Translations under genes and position numbers: made by a program
Assembly: GCA_024760905.1 (NCBI GenBank)
Contig: CM045750.1
Coordinates: forward strand, 13,370,919-13,434,918
DNA: 64,000 nt
Origin: Plotosus lineatus
Taxonomy: Eukaryota; Chordata; Actinopteri; Siluriformes; Plotosidae
Reading direction: 5' to 3'
Shown: positions 12,439 to 24,089 of the stretch, in pieces
Position numbering within the stretch: position 1 is the stretch's first letter
Layout: every line of letters begins with the position of its first letter
Notes under the pieces: model-generated
The model's input: only the letters and a program-made list of their open reading frames with translations
Told to the model about the DNA's origin: nothing
The model's database searches: none

Positions 12439-13500
12439 TTAAAACTGGGTCTCTGTAACCTGTTCTGTCCCATTACTGAACACTCGGTTAGTTTCTCCTT
12501 TTTCAGTGACTGTGTTCTCTTTGATAGACACAGGACCTTCAGTGCGTGGTGTACTTTCCTGCTTGGTTTGACATTTTCCTGTAGTTAAAGACTTTTTAAA
12601 AGACTCTGAGGTGAAATAGTATACCACTGGATCAAAGCAGCAATTAAGAGTGGCCACACAGAGCGTGATAGGATAAAGAGTTCGCGCCAGTCTTTCAAGC
12701 CAGCAGCTTGCCAAGGCTTGAGTACGCACCATAGCATAAACAAAAAGAACAGAGTTATATGGCACAAAGCACACAATGAAGATAGCCAAATGCACCACAA
12801 TCATCCGCAATACACGTTTCTTGTTGGTGCCGATCTGGTAGAGTGTAGCCGGTTTACGCAGTGTTCGTAGCACCATGGAGGAACAGCACAGGTTGGTGAG
12901 TAATGGAATGAGGAAACCGACTACTTCGATGAAAATGGTAATCTTGGACAAGTAGGTCTTCCAGGTTTTCTGGGAGAACCCCTCAAAGCAAGTCGTGATG
13001 GATTTGGCCTGATTGGTTGCAGAGAAGAAGGTTACAGACATGCCTCCTCCCAGGATCAACAACCAGATCAGGGCACATACAATGCCAGCGTTTCGTCGCG
13101 TGCGAACAAGGCGTGATCTAAAGGGGTAAACTATAGCAAGGAAGCGGTCCACACTGATGCAGGTCAGGAACAGCATGCTTCCATAGATGTTGGTGATGAA
13201 GGCTCCTCCAGAGATCTTGCACAGCCAATCGCCAAATGGCCAGTTGCGCTTAATGTTATAGTAAATTTTAAAAGGAAGAGTAAATACAAATATTAAGTCT
13301 GATAATGCCAAATTGGTCATGAAGAGAGTGGTCTCATTGCGTATTTTCATGCGACAGCAGAACACAAAGAGTGAAGCACAGTTCGTGATGAGGCCCAATA
13401 CAAAAGCGGTGCTGTACACTACACGATACAAGTTGTATTTAAAGGAGTCATCAATGCCGCAGTCTTCCTGCCCAGTTTCATTAAGAGTCAGACTTGCCAT
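12439..13500 (-). CDS. lpar4: Lysophosphatidic acid receptor 4-like GPCR
   Basis: An intact 353-residue class A G-protein-coupled receptor of the non-Edg LPA receptor branch, expected in the plasma membrane to bind lysophosphatidic acid and signal through G proteins. Seen: N-glycosylation site N7-E-T; TM1 with GLITN (36-40); TM2 LALSDL (64-69); C94 and C171, the conserved extracellular disulfide pair; DRF at 118-120 in the DRY position, in [16 protein letters not shown]4 W146; TM5 P199; TM6 CFVPY (244-248); TM7 DPVVYY (290-295); C310 as possible palmitoylation site; a Ser/Thr/Glu-rich tail. The stretches [14 protein letters not shown] ([10 protein letters not shown]), [15 protein letters not shown] and RTLRKPATL favour LPAR4 over the close paralogue LPAR6; human LPAR4 is about 370 residues. 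The coding region is uninterrupted, as is usual for this family. The start is the first Met before the N-glycosylation site. Confidence 0.88.
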   Translation of the reverse strand: MASLTLNETGQEDCGIDDSFKYNLYRVVYSTAFVLGLITNCASLFVFCCRMKIRNETTLFMTNLALSDLIFVFTLPFKIYYNIKRNWPFGDWLCKISGGAFITNIYGSMLFLTCISVDRFLAIVYPFRSRLVRTRRNAGIVCALIWLLILGGGMSVTFFSATNQAKSITTCFEGFSQKTWKTYLSKITIFIEVVGFLIPLLTNLCCSSMVLRTLRKPATLYQIGTNKKRVLRMIVVHLAIFIVCFVPYNSVLFVYAMVRTQALASCWLERLARTLYPITLCVATLNCCFDPVVYYFTSESFKKSLTTGKCQTKQESTPRTEGPVSIKENTVTEKGETNRVFSNGTEQVTETQF

Positions 13501-13677
13501 TGTGGCATCCGTGGACTGCTGTAGGTTTTTTTTTTTTTTTTTATTCTGGCGACTTCCCAGCTATCAGAAAGTGTATTGGCTGCAGTGTACTTTCCACTGC
13601 ATCATCAACACATGCTCGATGCTCCGGAAATGACCTCTTCTCATCTTTAATGCACATAGGCGATCCGTTTTTGTCTT
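13501..13677 (-). other. 5' UTR part of the coding exon, with splice acceptor
   Basis: On the minus strand a pyrimidine-rich stretch 'tgtctt gttccctttt' ends in 'acag' at 13681-13678, a strong acceptor, so the coding exon probably begins at 13677, 177 bases before the ATG. An upstream non-coding exon is implied but was not located. A T run at 13526-13544 lies in this UTR. Splicing is inferred, not shown. Confidence 0.5.
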
Positions 13678-13807
13678 CTGTAAAAGGGAACAAGACAGAG
13701 AAACATGTTTAATGAGAAAAAGAGAAAAAGAATTATAATGTCTAGCCATCTGTGAATTGCCATTTACAAAATCATCAACATATGTATAAAATAACTGATC
13801 AACAAAT

Positions 13808-13808
13808 G

Positions 13809-13869
<61 letters not shown>
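13808..13869. repeat. (GA)n microsatellite
   Basis: About 60 bases of pure GA, upstream of the receptor gene and in its presumed 5' intron. Confidence 0.95.
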
Positions 13870-13871
<2 letters not shown>

Positions 13872-14324
13872 CGCTGTTAGAAGGATTTGGGGAGAAGACT
13901 ACTGAATTTGATGTTCAGTAGTTTTGTTCAGTTTGTGATCTTTATACTAAATGGTTAAAAACAAATAAACAAAAAAATGCACTAATCGTTTTCACTGTAC
14001 TTGTATAAGTGTTGAAAATCTAAGTTATTAACAAAAGATTATAAAATCTCAATATATTGCAAAAATACTTCTGAAGAGTCTTCATCTAATTGGCAGTTCC
14101 TGTTTAAAAATCTTAGCATTCAGTATGCCTTACGAATACATCTACAAAGGACAACTGAGCAGAGTAATTGGCAAATAATGTTCTGTAAATAATAAATATC
14201 GAATCACCAAGTGTATGTAAACGATGGCCTATCTGAGCCAACACTGGGCAAGGGCGATGCATACCCTGAAACGATTGCCAGACCATTACAATTACCCCCA
14301 GGTGGAAGACGGAGTGTGAATTGT
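13870..14324. other. No gene recognised; short SINE tail fragment at 14234-14290
   Basis: AT-rich. The 14234-14290 piece ('ctgagccaacactgggcaag') resembles an antisense tail B fragment. Confidence 0.4.
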
Positions 14325-14650
14325 CACGGCAGTGCAGTGATTAGCACGCTCGCCTTACAGCAAGAAGGTCCTGGGTTCGATTAATAAGCTTGGGGCATTT
14401 CTGTACAGTATAGAGTTTGCTTGTGCTCCTGTGCTTGCATCGGTTCCCTCTGAGTGCTTCGCATTCCAACCACAGTCCAAGAACATGCACAGTAGACTGA
14501 TTGACTGTTTAAAAACCCCCTAGTTGTGAGATGGAGCATGAATGGTTGTGAGAGTTCTGGCCCTACAATGGCCTTCGAGCTGTTCACAATGTGCCCTGTC
14601 CTCTCCAGAGTCAGATGAGCTAGGCAACCCCACGACCGAAATTAGGAAAG
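14325..14650 (+). mobile_element. SINE3, full length, degraded
   Basis: Head 'ggcagtgcagtgattagcac', B-box-like 'gggttcgatta', then 'cagtccaagaacatgcac', 'gactgattgactgttt' and a tail B remnant 'cttcgagctgttcac', ending near 'aaattagg'. Confidence 0.75.
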
Positions 14651-16513
14651 GAAAAAAAAAATGTTTGTTGAGTATTCCGGTAAAAATGAATAGTTAAAGA
14701 TTGCAGCGAAGAGCAACTGTTGTATCAAGAAACAAGAAAATAAACCAGGATTTTATTTCTACTAATTTTATTGTCCCATCAAAAAGCACGAGATCCTGTG
14801 AGAAAGCTTACGATGATGTCGCATTCGCCCATAATGTCTACAATCCACTGTGAAACAAGCAGGGCAGAGTTGGATAACAAAGGACCGCCAATGCCTCATT
14901 AGCATGAATGGACTGATGACGCTTCGAAACATTCGGAAGGTCCGAGCCAAATCCCATTCACAGGATGCATTCGTTCAGGTCCCTGCTGTGGAATTAATGG
15001 GGTCGAAACCCAACTCAAACTTAAGAAAGATGGTGTTGCAACAGTATTTTGGTTTTAAAAGACCTCCAGCAGTGTGTACAAGCACTAAAAAGATCATCGG
15101 GTAAAGAAAAATAAATAAATAAATAATTTTTTTTTAAAAAGGAGCGGCAAGTTGGAAGACGTGCATGTGTGAAAGTGGTTTGTGTTTATCAGACAAACTG
15201 AACCAAAGTTTCTGGATACGACATCTCAACAAGCTATTAAAGAAAACAGCACTAAACACGCCCGTGAAAAGTGTGCATTTGTGGATACTACAGGAAATCC
15301 AATCTCATTAACATACAGGACAGATGCATTATTAACTAAAGTAATTTAGAAACAATGTGATTGTCACTTATCTTAAGTTTTCATTAGCAATGAAATGCAT
15401 CACTTATAGCTTCAAAGTCACCGCCACCTTGGTGTGCACAAATGTACCAGTTTCAGCTGAGTTGCTTTCCGTGGTGGTGGAGGTGATGCACGAGGGTTTG
15501 TTTCTGTAGCCAAATATCATTTGTTTATGTGCAGGCATTATGAACTAAATACACAGGATCGAGGAATTTTCATGATAACTATTATAATGTATGCATGACT
15601 GAGAAAGAGGCCATTCCAATTTCTTATCAAAATCAAATATTGCTGATTGACCGAAGTACATGTGCAAAATTCTTTCCTTCTGATTGGTCGTCTGAGTTGA
15701 CACTTGATTTTGTTTGTGGGAAAGTCCCCTCATAGTTGAATGTATGTTGCAAGCACAAAAAAGAAGTGTGGAAATCCCGCCAGAGGCCGCATGTCAACAG
15801 GAGCTCTCTGGGTGATGCCACGCCTTGATCTCACAAAACCACAACAGTAAACAATTGTTTTGCTCAACTAGCATAATAACATCAGTGTTCCTGGCACTGC
15901 CATTAGAATGCTGAGAGCTGGGGCACAACAGAGCCATTAAAGTACGGCTATTATTCCTGTAAAGCTTAGTCAAGTTGAAAAATCGCCATTGATCAAGTGC
16001 CAGACCAATTTATTCATCATTTTTCAATTGCTTTATCTTAGTTTGTATATTACTTCTGTCCATATTTTTGACAAAATGCCACCAAAATTCCCCAGAATGG
16101 CTATAGTAGACTCAGCCATGGTTTTCATGCATGAACCATCTGTGTGTGACCTTACTGCAATTATTTAAGTTACTATGTCCTTCCTGGCAGTTTGACCCAA
16201 ATCCACCCATTTTCCTCTGACCCCTCCCATTAACACGGCGTGTTCATACAATAAACTACAACTTGCTCAGTGTTTTTAGAGCATTCTGTACTGCCACTAG
16301 ATACTGATGTGTGCAATTCTCAGATCATTAGTCGTCATCATCTTTTCCTTTAGGCTGTTCCCTTTTTCTCAGAGGTCACCAGTTTCTGAAAAAGCCTGTC
16401 TGGCACTAATAAACATGCCATGGTTACAATCACAGAGAACACGTGCTTCAATTATTTTCCTTTTGGCTGAATAGTATGACAAAAGATTCAGGAAAGGGAC
16501 TCACACTGTAGTC
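14651..16513. other. No gene recognised
   Basis: About 1.9 kb of sequence with no motif I can identify. Open frames at 14768-14950 (minus), 14850-15104 (plus) and 15545-15821 (minus) are short and unlike known families. If the receptor has upstream exons on the minus strand they may lie here. Confidence 0.4.
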
Positions 16514-19273
16514 CAGGGGTCACCAACATTTTTGAAACTGAGAGCTACTTCACGGTTACTGAATCATACGAAGGGCTACCAGTTTGATACGCTCTTCTGA
16601 AATAACAAATTTGCTCAGTTTGCCTTTAGTTATACATTATTTATAATGATTAGTAATACTCACCTATGTAAAGACACTGATCATGTTAATGATTTCTAAC
16701 AATGATTATCAAAAATGACAACAAGGTGGGAAACAGATATCAATATTCAACACTTTATCTCTATTAATCACAGTATTTGTTACATTTTCAGATGATCACT
16801 TACATCACTACATTTTAGCAAAAAATATCCCATTTGCACAAGCCACTGACATGCCCTGTTAACAAATCATGAACTATGTTGCAACATGTTTCAAAAAAGT
16901 TAACAATTATGTAATGTTAAACAAAATCAACTTACATATTTTTAAATATGTAATACATTTTTATTTCACATTTTGAACTAATGGCCAAGTCTGTGTTATG
17001 TTTAACAAAATTATAACTTTTAAATGTCATGAAATACACTTTTTAAATTGAACACAATTCTTCAATATTTTAATTCAACTTTGCCATGGCACTACCATGT
17101 TGCCACTGACTACATCTGGTATCCGGCCCTTGGTTAGTGGGAAGACTGGCATTGCATGCTGTTCACCAGTGTGTTGTAATCTGGTGTGTAACTTGACACT
17201 GCAACTGTGAGTGAGTCTCTCAGATGTGCATCAGTGAGGCGTGTCTCTGTGTTTGTTTTTGATGAAGTTCATGTCAGAAAATGTTGATTCACAGAGATAG
17301 GTTGAGCCAAACAGGCTGGCAACCTTCATGGTTGCTGTGCATACTCCACTGTACTTCTCTGTGTCAACAAGGCGCCAAAAGTTTGGTGCAGCCTGGTAGG
17401 CTTTGAGATGGAGATCATTTTGCAAATGTTATAATTTCAATCTCCACCTGTCCAGCATCCAAGTTGAACGTTGCACTTAACTGCTCAGCAAAGCATGTTG
17501 TGTCCCCATTCATGAAAGGGTTGAAATGAAGAACACACATGGTTCAAGCTGATGAAGGTCACAAAACCTATTCTCAAACTCTTGCCCAAGTCTGTTTATT
17601 ACTTCAATGTACTTTTTCTGCCACTTTTCAAATGTCTCAGATGCAGAAGCATTGTCTTTTCAGCACTGACTGCACAGAGGGAAAGTGCAGAACTTTTTTT
17701 CTCTGTAAATCTGCAGAGAATGTATTCATTTTGGCTTTAAATGCATTTAAAGCACTTATCATATCGATAACAACAGTCTTACCTTGCCTTGCAGCTGGCA
17801 GTTCAGGAGGTTTAGTTTCCCAGTAATGTCCACCAAAATGCAAGGTCAAGTGTCCACTCTGTGTCCTCTAGCAGTGAGACATCTTCGCTTTGGACTGCAT
17901 GAACTCTGATTTCACGCAAAAGAGACAAAAACGATGCAAACTCGGCCCTCTGCTGAGCCATCTGATTTCTGTGTGTAGCAGTAGGTCCCTCATATTCTGC
18001 TGACATCTCCTCTAATAGTACCTTGAAAATCCTGTGCTGCTTTGCTTTGGAGCGGATGTTGTTTATGATTTTCACAACGGAGTCATCACGTGCCCAAAGC
18101 CGATCACTTTCGCACACAACGCCTGCTGGTGAATGATGCAATGGTAATGCAGAAATTTGGGGAAGTCTGGGTCACGCTTACAGTGAGCGGCGAAACCTGT
18201 CTGTCGGTCGACCATAGCAGGAGCCCTGCCTGTTGTCACCGCTACCAGCTTTTCCAATGGCACCTTTTTCTGCACCTAAAAACTCCTTCACCGGTGTTAT
18301 AAATGTCAACTCCTCTCGTAGTTGTCTTTAAGGGCAGTAGTGTCAGGAGTTCTTCTTTTGTGGAGAAATCATTAAACACCATCCGGATAAAACCAATAAC
18401 TGCGCTTGTACTGTTGCTGTCCACGGACTCATCGCACTGGAGGCTAAACCACTTGCACTTCGCCAGATCCTGCTCCAACTGATCGACCAAGGTTACTGGA
18501 CATAGCTGATACTGCCTTGCCATCGTAGATGCCCCCCAGTTGGACGCCGGAAAGAGTGGAGATTAGGTCGCTCCATTTTTCGCCTTTAAATACAGTGTTA
18601 GCAATTAATAACATCGCTTCTTTGACAACTTCTCCATCTGTAAATGCCTTTTTTTCTTGATCAGAAAATGTGTAGCTCTAAACGAGGCTTCGTTGCTTTT
18701 GTGAGTTTTGGCCGGCCTCGTAAAAAGACTGTTGCTTACCCAGAGCGGTCTTTAGCTCACGGGCTTTTTCTCGCCCGTAGGGCGCTTGCAGGTGGATATT
18801 TATCATGGTAGCTTTTGTGACACGTATTGAAATGTCTCTCCACATTGTGCCGCTTTGCTGTCGCCACGGTCGCCCCGCAAATCAGACACACACGCAGGTT
18901 TCTTTTACAGTCGTAAAAAGAACTCCTCTTCCCATTCACTGTGAAAGAGATATCGCTTTTCTTTCTTTTTTCTGCCATGTTTTTGGGGTAACGAAGTGCA
19001 TACAGCGCCCGCTAGCTTACTCTCCACATCCCACAAGCTCTACTTTACTGCCCATAGGTAAATATTGTGCGCGTTAACCTTAAAGTATTTTTAAGATAGT
19101 ATTTTTTAAATCTATATACATACAAGTGTGATTAAAAAAATAATAGCAACAGAACAAAATTAATTTTTAGACGCAGCTCTCTATGAGATGTGCTATTTTT
19201 GGAACAGGCCCGCGAGACTCATGTGGTCCTTGGGCGATGACCAGCCCAAGGGCACTGTGGTTGGTGACACCTG
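16514..19273 (-). mobile_element. hAT transposon (Charlie-like) with perfect 8-bp target duplication
   Basis: The left end is 'caggggtcaccaac' and the right end, read inverted, is 'caggtgtcaccaac', a typical hAT inverted terminal repeat. The flanking 8 bases are identical: 'ctgtagtc' at 16506-16513 and 19274-19281. Length 2760. It contains a broken hAT transposase on the minus strand with a BED zinc finger and a C-terminal dimerisation segment. Confidence 0.95.
17231..18978 (-). pseudogene. hAT transposase with BED finger, frameshifted
   Basis: The start at 18978 gives MAEKRKKSDISFTVNG, then the BED-type zinc finger pattern CLICGATVATAKRHNVERHF with two Cys and His. Next come CKWFSLQCDESVDSNSTSA (first catalytic Asp region), HYHCIIHQQALCAKV, and near the C-terminus CESTFSDMNFIKNKHR, the hAT dimerisation region. 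Order and motifs match the GTF2IRD2-like Charlie group. The frame is broken at about 18260, 18100 and between 17430 and 17810, and a stop-rich segment lies near 18530-18750. It cannot give a full transposase. Confidence 0.88.
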
Positions 19274-19434
19274 CTGTAGTCTAACGCTCAGCGGTTCTGC
19301 AAAAAAAACACCCATGTCACAATTTCTGACTGACAAAGAACTCCAAATTACAGGCAATACAACAAGAGGAATGTTCCTAAATAACGAATCTCACACCATT
19401 TTTCTTCATGGGTGTGCATCACTTGTTAAACCCC

Positions 19435-19710
19435 CCAGATGGCAGGACAATGTCTCAAATACTGAGGTTCTTCAGCGAGCTGGTCTTATGAGCACACCTT
19501 TCATGCTCATACAGAGATGTCTCTGTTGGCTCGGCCATGTGCACCGCATGCAGCCTCAGCGCCTGCCACGAGAAATTCTCTATGGTGAGCTGCACGACGG
19601 CACTTGTCGAGTCCGTCGACCTTTGCCGCGCTTCAAAGACAACATTAAGCAAGACTTCAAAGCAGCCAACATCAACAAAATCAGCTGGGAGGACACTCTG
19701 TAAACGGTGA
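19435..19710 (+). pseudogene. LINE reverse-transcriptase C-terminal fragment
   Basis: One frame reads TEVLQRAGLMSTPFML, LCWLGHVHRMQPQRLPREIL and YGELHDGTCR, then KQDFKAANINKISWEDTL. The 'WxGHVxRM' signature sits just after the reverse transcriptase in several non-LTR clades. The upstream part is missing; stops follow after 19703. The fragment starts shortly after the hAT right flank. Confidence 0.75.
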
Positions 19711-19719
19711 CTCCTGGTG

Positions 19720-20124
19720 GAAAAGGGTAAATGCTGGGGCACCGAAAGCTGAGGAGGATGGGAGAACTCAGGATATATCACAAAGTATTCAGAATGAAGC
19801 ACGCAGCCTCCATGCACGCCCAATCCATATACATCTGTGACAACAGCAAGAGGGACTGCCATTCCAGGATCGTCCTTGACAGCCACACAAGATCCTGCCA
19901 TGCCCCTCGTGTGTGCTAACCATCACGCCTACGAGAAGAGGATACTACTAGTTTGGTTGATACCACAAAATAAATAACACAAATACCAATAAAACTCTTT
20001 TATTGTTCTGTTATTATTCATGTCTTCCATCTCGTCTTAGAATGCTATAATCTTACAAATGTTTATGCAAGGTTAAAAGCCTCAGCCAAAAAATAAAATT
20101 GCAATGAGCACACTCGAAAAACTC
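19720..20124. other. LINE 3' trailer then nothing recognised
   Basis: The first 200 bases still look like decayed downstream coding of the LINE fragment (for example ARPIHIHL-like codons); the rest is AT-rich with no assignment. Confidence 0.35.
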
Positions 20125-20474
20125 ACAAAACAAAAGTAACTCTGTCCTTTACGCGTGTTAGAACTCCGTGAAAGAACAATGCGTCGAAAAGCATCATGAG
20201 TATTATGGAGATACAGCTCCATAATAGCCAATGGGAGGGAGCTGCATCATGGGTATTATGAAGATGCAGCTCCCTCCTAGCCAATGGGAGGCCAGCGGAG
20301 CGAGATGTTGGGAGATAGCCAATAAGAGAGCAACTCGCGCATTGTTTGAATTTTTGAGATGGCGCTTTCGTAACGTGAATTTGTTTCATATCCAGAGACG
20401 GAAATTTTAGGTAAATGCGTTTCGTAACCTGGATTTTTCATTTGTTGGGAATTTCGTAAGGTGAGGTACCACTG
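20125..20474 (-). mobile_element. T1 family left half (pogo/Tigger-like)
   Basis: Read inverted from 20474 it begins 'cagtggtacctcaccttacg' and continues with the same 'aaaatccaggttacgaaa' and 'caatgcgcgagttgctctc' blocks as 54190-54515. An internal ~40-base duplication around 'atgcagctccctcctagcc' is visible. Confidence 0.65.
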
Positions 20475-20491
20475 TGTGTGTGTATATATCT

Positions 20492-20829
20492 TCTTTCTTC
20501 TTTTCTTTTCGGCTTTTTCCCGTTCTTGAGAGTCGCCACAGCGAATCACCTGATTCGCACATTTGATTTGGCATGGGTTATTACGTCGGATGCCCTTCCT
20601 GTCAAAACCCTTTTAGCCAGAGACAGAAACACGCTGACGGCTTTGCAGCTACTCTTTACAAAAATCAGCAATGTTTTTTTTTTACATGCCTCTCACCATA
20701 GACAGTGAGAGAGATGGCCGGCCTTTAATAACCCAGTTAGCTGCACTGGGGAGACAGTGACAACCCTGTGGGGACTCGAACCCCCTACCTTAGGATCAGC
20801 AATCCTGCACCCTAGCCACTAGACCACCA
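20492..20829 (-). mobile_element. SINE1, tail A
   Basis: The minus-strand order is head (ending 'cactagaccaccaat' in plus orientation), body, and tail A with 'tttcggctttttcccg' and 'agtcgccacagcgaatc' in plus orientation. An AT/GT run precedes and an AC run follows. Confidence 0.88.
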
Positions 20830-20830
20830 A

Positions 20831-20868
20831 TACACACACACACACACACACATACACACGCACACACC
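20831..20868. repeat. (AC)n microsatellite
   Basis: AC run abutting the head of the SINE1 copy. Confidence 0.9.
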
Positions 20869-21220
20869 CCTAATTTTCGCAATAAAATATTCATTCTCTT
20901 TTAGAATTTTGTGCCAAATTAAATTTCTTATTTTATTTCTTGTATCCTCTTGTTTACAGTGTTTTATGCAAACTTTACCAAACTTGGCACATGCCATGTC
21001 GTGACAACCTCAAACATTGCCCATGTGTTTGAGATGTATTGCTTAAGGATTGAGGAACTTAAATTGGAGAGTGGTCATATCAGTTCCACCAGCTATAGCT
21101 CTTGACTTTCATTTACAGCCATAGTTTCAGATACAAGCAAAGTTTAAAGATTCTTACTGATTGAAACCATGAATAATTCTGCACTGTTTCATGAATTTGG
21201 CCTCTAGGAACTATGATATA
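20869..21220. other. No gene recognised
   Basis: AT-rich spacer between SINE1 and the pogo-type element. Confidence 0.4.
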
Positions 21221-21931
21221 CACTCACTATCCGAGTTACGACCTAGATCGATTCCGACCAACCAGTCGTAAGTCAGACTGGTCTTATATCGGATCCCATT
21301 CACCCAGCACTCGCTATGAATTCATGTAAAGCGTATTCTTCACCTGCACGTTCTTTCAACATGCGAAATAAACTTGTAGTCTTACTTTGCAGTGCTCACA
21401 ATATCACTTTCACATTTCTTTGCCTATTATCTTCCAACCATGTGCATAGCAACTTTTCCATCTCTGCAATCGGGCCATCATGCTGTTTTGTGATGATAGT
21501 TGACTTTATTGGGGCTGCTGCTTTCAATGCTTCCTTAATGCGGTCCTTGTCCTTCATAACTGTAGACATCGTGGAGAAAGAGAGATGGAGATTTCACTTT
21601 CACTTTCATCTCCAACAACAGTGCCTTCCTTGCTTTCTTGGTAGAATTGCCATCTGATGAATCAGACTTCCTCTTGGGGACCATGGTAACGGTGTACAGT
21701 AAATGAATGTAAAATTGTACTGTAAAAGAGAAGTTATTGCGACAGTAACTAGTCACTGAATGTTGTGGTAAAATGCTGTGAGTGTGAGATTATGGGATGC
21801 TGTGCTGCCACAACTCTCTTATGTGCTGCACTGCCAGACATGTACAGTAAACTCATAATAGGCATCTGGTAGACATGGTCGTAAGTACGGATGATTGTAA
21901 CTCGCATGCGTCATAACTTAGATAGTGATTG
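21221..21931 (-). mobile_element. pogo/Tigger-type transposon, internally deleted
   Basis: Ends are inverted repeats of about 22 bases: left 'cactcactatccgagttacg', right inverted 'caatcactatctaagttatg'. TA flanks both sides (21219-21220, 21932-21933). The 711-base element retains only the N-terminal part of a transposase on the minus strand. Confidence 0.88.
21390..21684 (-). pseudogene. pogo/Tigger transposase N-terminal remnant
   Basis: From 21684 the frame reads MVPKRKSDSSDGNSTKKARK and then LLEMKVKV, the basic N-terminus typical of Tigger transposases just before the CENP-B-type helix-turn-helix. After a frame break, KEALKAAAPIKSTIITKQHD and EKLLCTWLEDNRQRN fit the following DNA-binding segment. 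The DDE catalytic domain is absent. Confidence 0.8.
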
Positions 21932-22499
21932 TATATAACATTTGCTAAATCAAAGTTCTATTGTTACCAGAAAGTACCAGCTAGGAATATGACTTCACTT
22001 TTAAAAAGCAATTTTACTCAGCAACATCACTCTGTAACCAGTTTCTTAATATTTTTAATAATTAATACACTATTGTTATTTAAATTAAAAAAAAAAAAGT
22101 CACCAATACTTCAAATTACAAAGCCCCAAAGAGTGAAGCCTGTGAAAATACTTCAGAACTCATTCCTTCCACTGCTTAAATACAGTAGTGATATCACCAC
22201 CATGTGGTGACAACTGAACTATGTCAACGCAACCAAAGCCTCAAACAAAAATTTTGATTGGGATTGCTTATGGCACGTCACATGTACCACCATCAAATAT
22301 TTAAGCCCAATTCTGATTGGCTCCTGAGATTTGATCTCTTCTGGGGAGGTGGGGTCAATGTGTAGAAAATTTGACAGTCTGTTTTGGATTTGCAAACCTG
22401 ACCAACAAATAATTTTTATTTTTTCATCAGAAAAGTTGTAGTAATATTTGGTAATATCAGTTTTACTCACAATGTGTTGGTTTAACTGTAATGTGGTCA
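21932..22499. other. No gene recognised
   Basis: AT-rich sequence with no clear coding signature on either strand. Confidence 0.4.
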
Positions 22500-22979
22500 A
22501 GAAAATGCAAAAATTACCATACGTTCCTGTTTGTCACACGCGGAGAGTTGAACAGGACTGTTGGCTTGTTTTGAGATCATTGCAGCGTTATATTTTGTTA
22601 CCGCTGAAACCCCTCTCAGGAGGATAAAGAAGCAGAAGGAGAACTTAAAGCGGAAATACAGTGACGGAGGCGATTATTTCGGAAGGATATTGAAGCAGAT
22701 GGGGCATGAAAGTGCTCCGTGGGACAAGACCTCCGATCTCGCAAGGAAGCAAGTTAATATTGAATCAGACCCTCTGATCTTTCAAACAGGTACTGTAATT
22801 CAACTTTACATTCAACATCCCGTCCATTTAAACATTTAAATAGAATTGGTCCGTTGGCTGCGCGTTGCGTGTGGGCGATGCCCGCATTTGAAAAAAACAC
22901 CAGAGAGACAGAGTTTTGTGTGTGTGTGTGTGTGTGAGAGAGAGCGAGAGATACAGATAGAGAGAGAGATAGAGAGAGT

Positions 22980-23041
<62 letters not shown>

Positions 23042-23180
23042 TCGAATGTGAGCAAAACGTGGCTCAGCCGCACGTCCGATCTGTCAAGCAGGGACTGTGC
23101 TTTGATTTGAATTCCCTGTCTTAAAATGCTCCGGTGTCTTGTGTGTGGGCGGTGCTCACATTCAGAGGAGCGTGCCACAA

Positions 23181-23257
<77 letters not shown>

Positions 23258-23647
23258 AGAGAGACAAGAGAGAGAGAGAGAGAGACAGAGACACAGAGAG
23301 ACAGAGCGAGAGATAGAGAGAGACTGTGTTGTGTGCGTGTGTGTGTGTGTGAGTGCGTTCATAAAAAATGTTTAATAACGGTTTAATTAATAAATGTTAA
23401 TAAAATGGTTTAATATATTAATGAAATGTTTAAATGGTTTAATAAATAATTTTGTTTAACATATTTCACGCATAGTTCATACAAAATTGGTGTACTTTTA
23501 TCATTTTTAAAAGGTTTATGTGGTAGTCTTGGGAGCCTTTGAACGAATCACACGTTTTACATCTAAAATGCGCTTCTACTTACGAAAACTTCAGGCTACG
23601 AAAAAGGCTCTGGAACGAATTCATTTCATAAGTAGAGGGCCAACTGT
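22500..23647 (+). mobile_element. T1 family right half with internal GT/GA tracts
   Basis: It starts with 'cctgtttgtcacacg' and 'gttgaacaggactgttggc', which is where the left-half copy at 54190-54515 also leads. It ends with 'agagggccaactgt' at 23647, the inverted form of the left terminus. GT runs at 22918-22936, 22983-23033 and 23181-23228 and GA-rich runs at 22937-22980 and 23226-23322 lie inside. An open frame at 22561-22839 has a basic, Lys-rich N-terminal part but no motif I can name. Confidence 0.65.
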
Positions 23648-24089
23648 ATCTGCTTTTAATAACAAATGGGAATTGCCCCTTCAGCTGTAAGTCATGTATT
23701 TCATTGCTAATGAAAATTAAAGTGGCAATTACATCAAGTTTCCACATTACTTTTGTTAATAATGCATCCATTCTGTATGTTAATGAGAAATGATTTCCCT
23801 GTAGTATCAACAAATGCACAGGATTAAAGGGTGTGTTTAAGATTCAAGATACTTGAATTTTTGTAAATAAATGCCCAAGTGAATAAACTAGAATGTAAAT
23901 AAGGTAAAGTGTGGCAGTGTAAGACAGTCATACAGTTTGTGGATTTAATGACCTTTAACAAAGAATGACTGTAAGAGTGAGTGAGTGTCCGTGAAGGAGC
24001 ATGTGTGAGATTACAAGGGGGTGGACGGGTGACGGTTGATCTGAGGAAGAAGCAGTTTGAGTCTGGTTGTGCTGTACTGATGGTTCTGT
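23648..24089. other. No gene recognised
   Basis: AT-rich spacer between the T1 element and an antisense LINE. Confidence 0.4.

Noticed and set aside
13313..13633. 106-codon plus-strand frame over the receptor start
   Set aside because: Antisense of the intact receptor gene and a poly(T) run; no motif.
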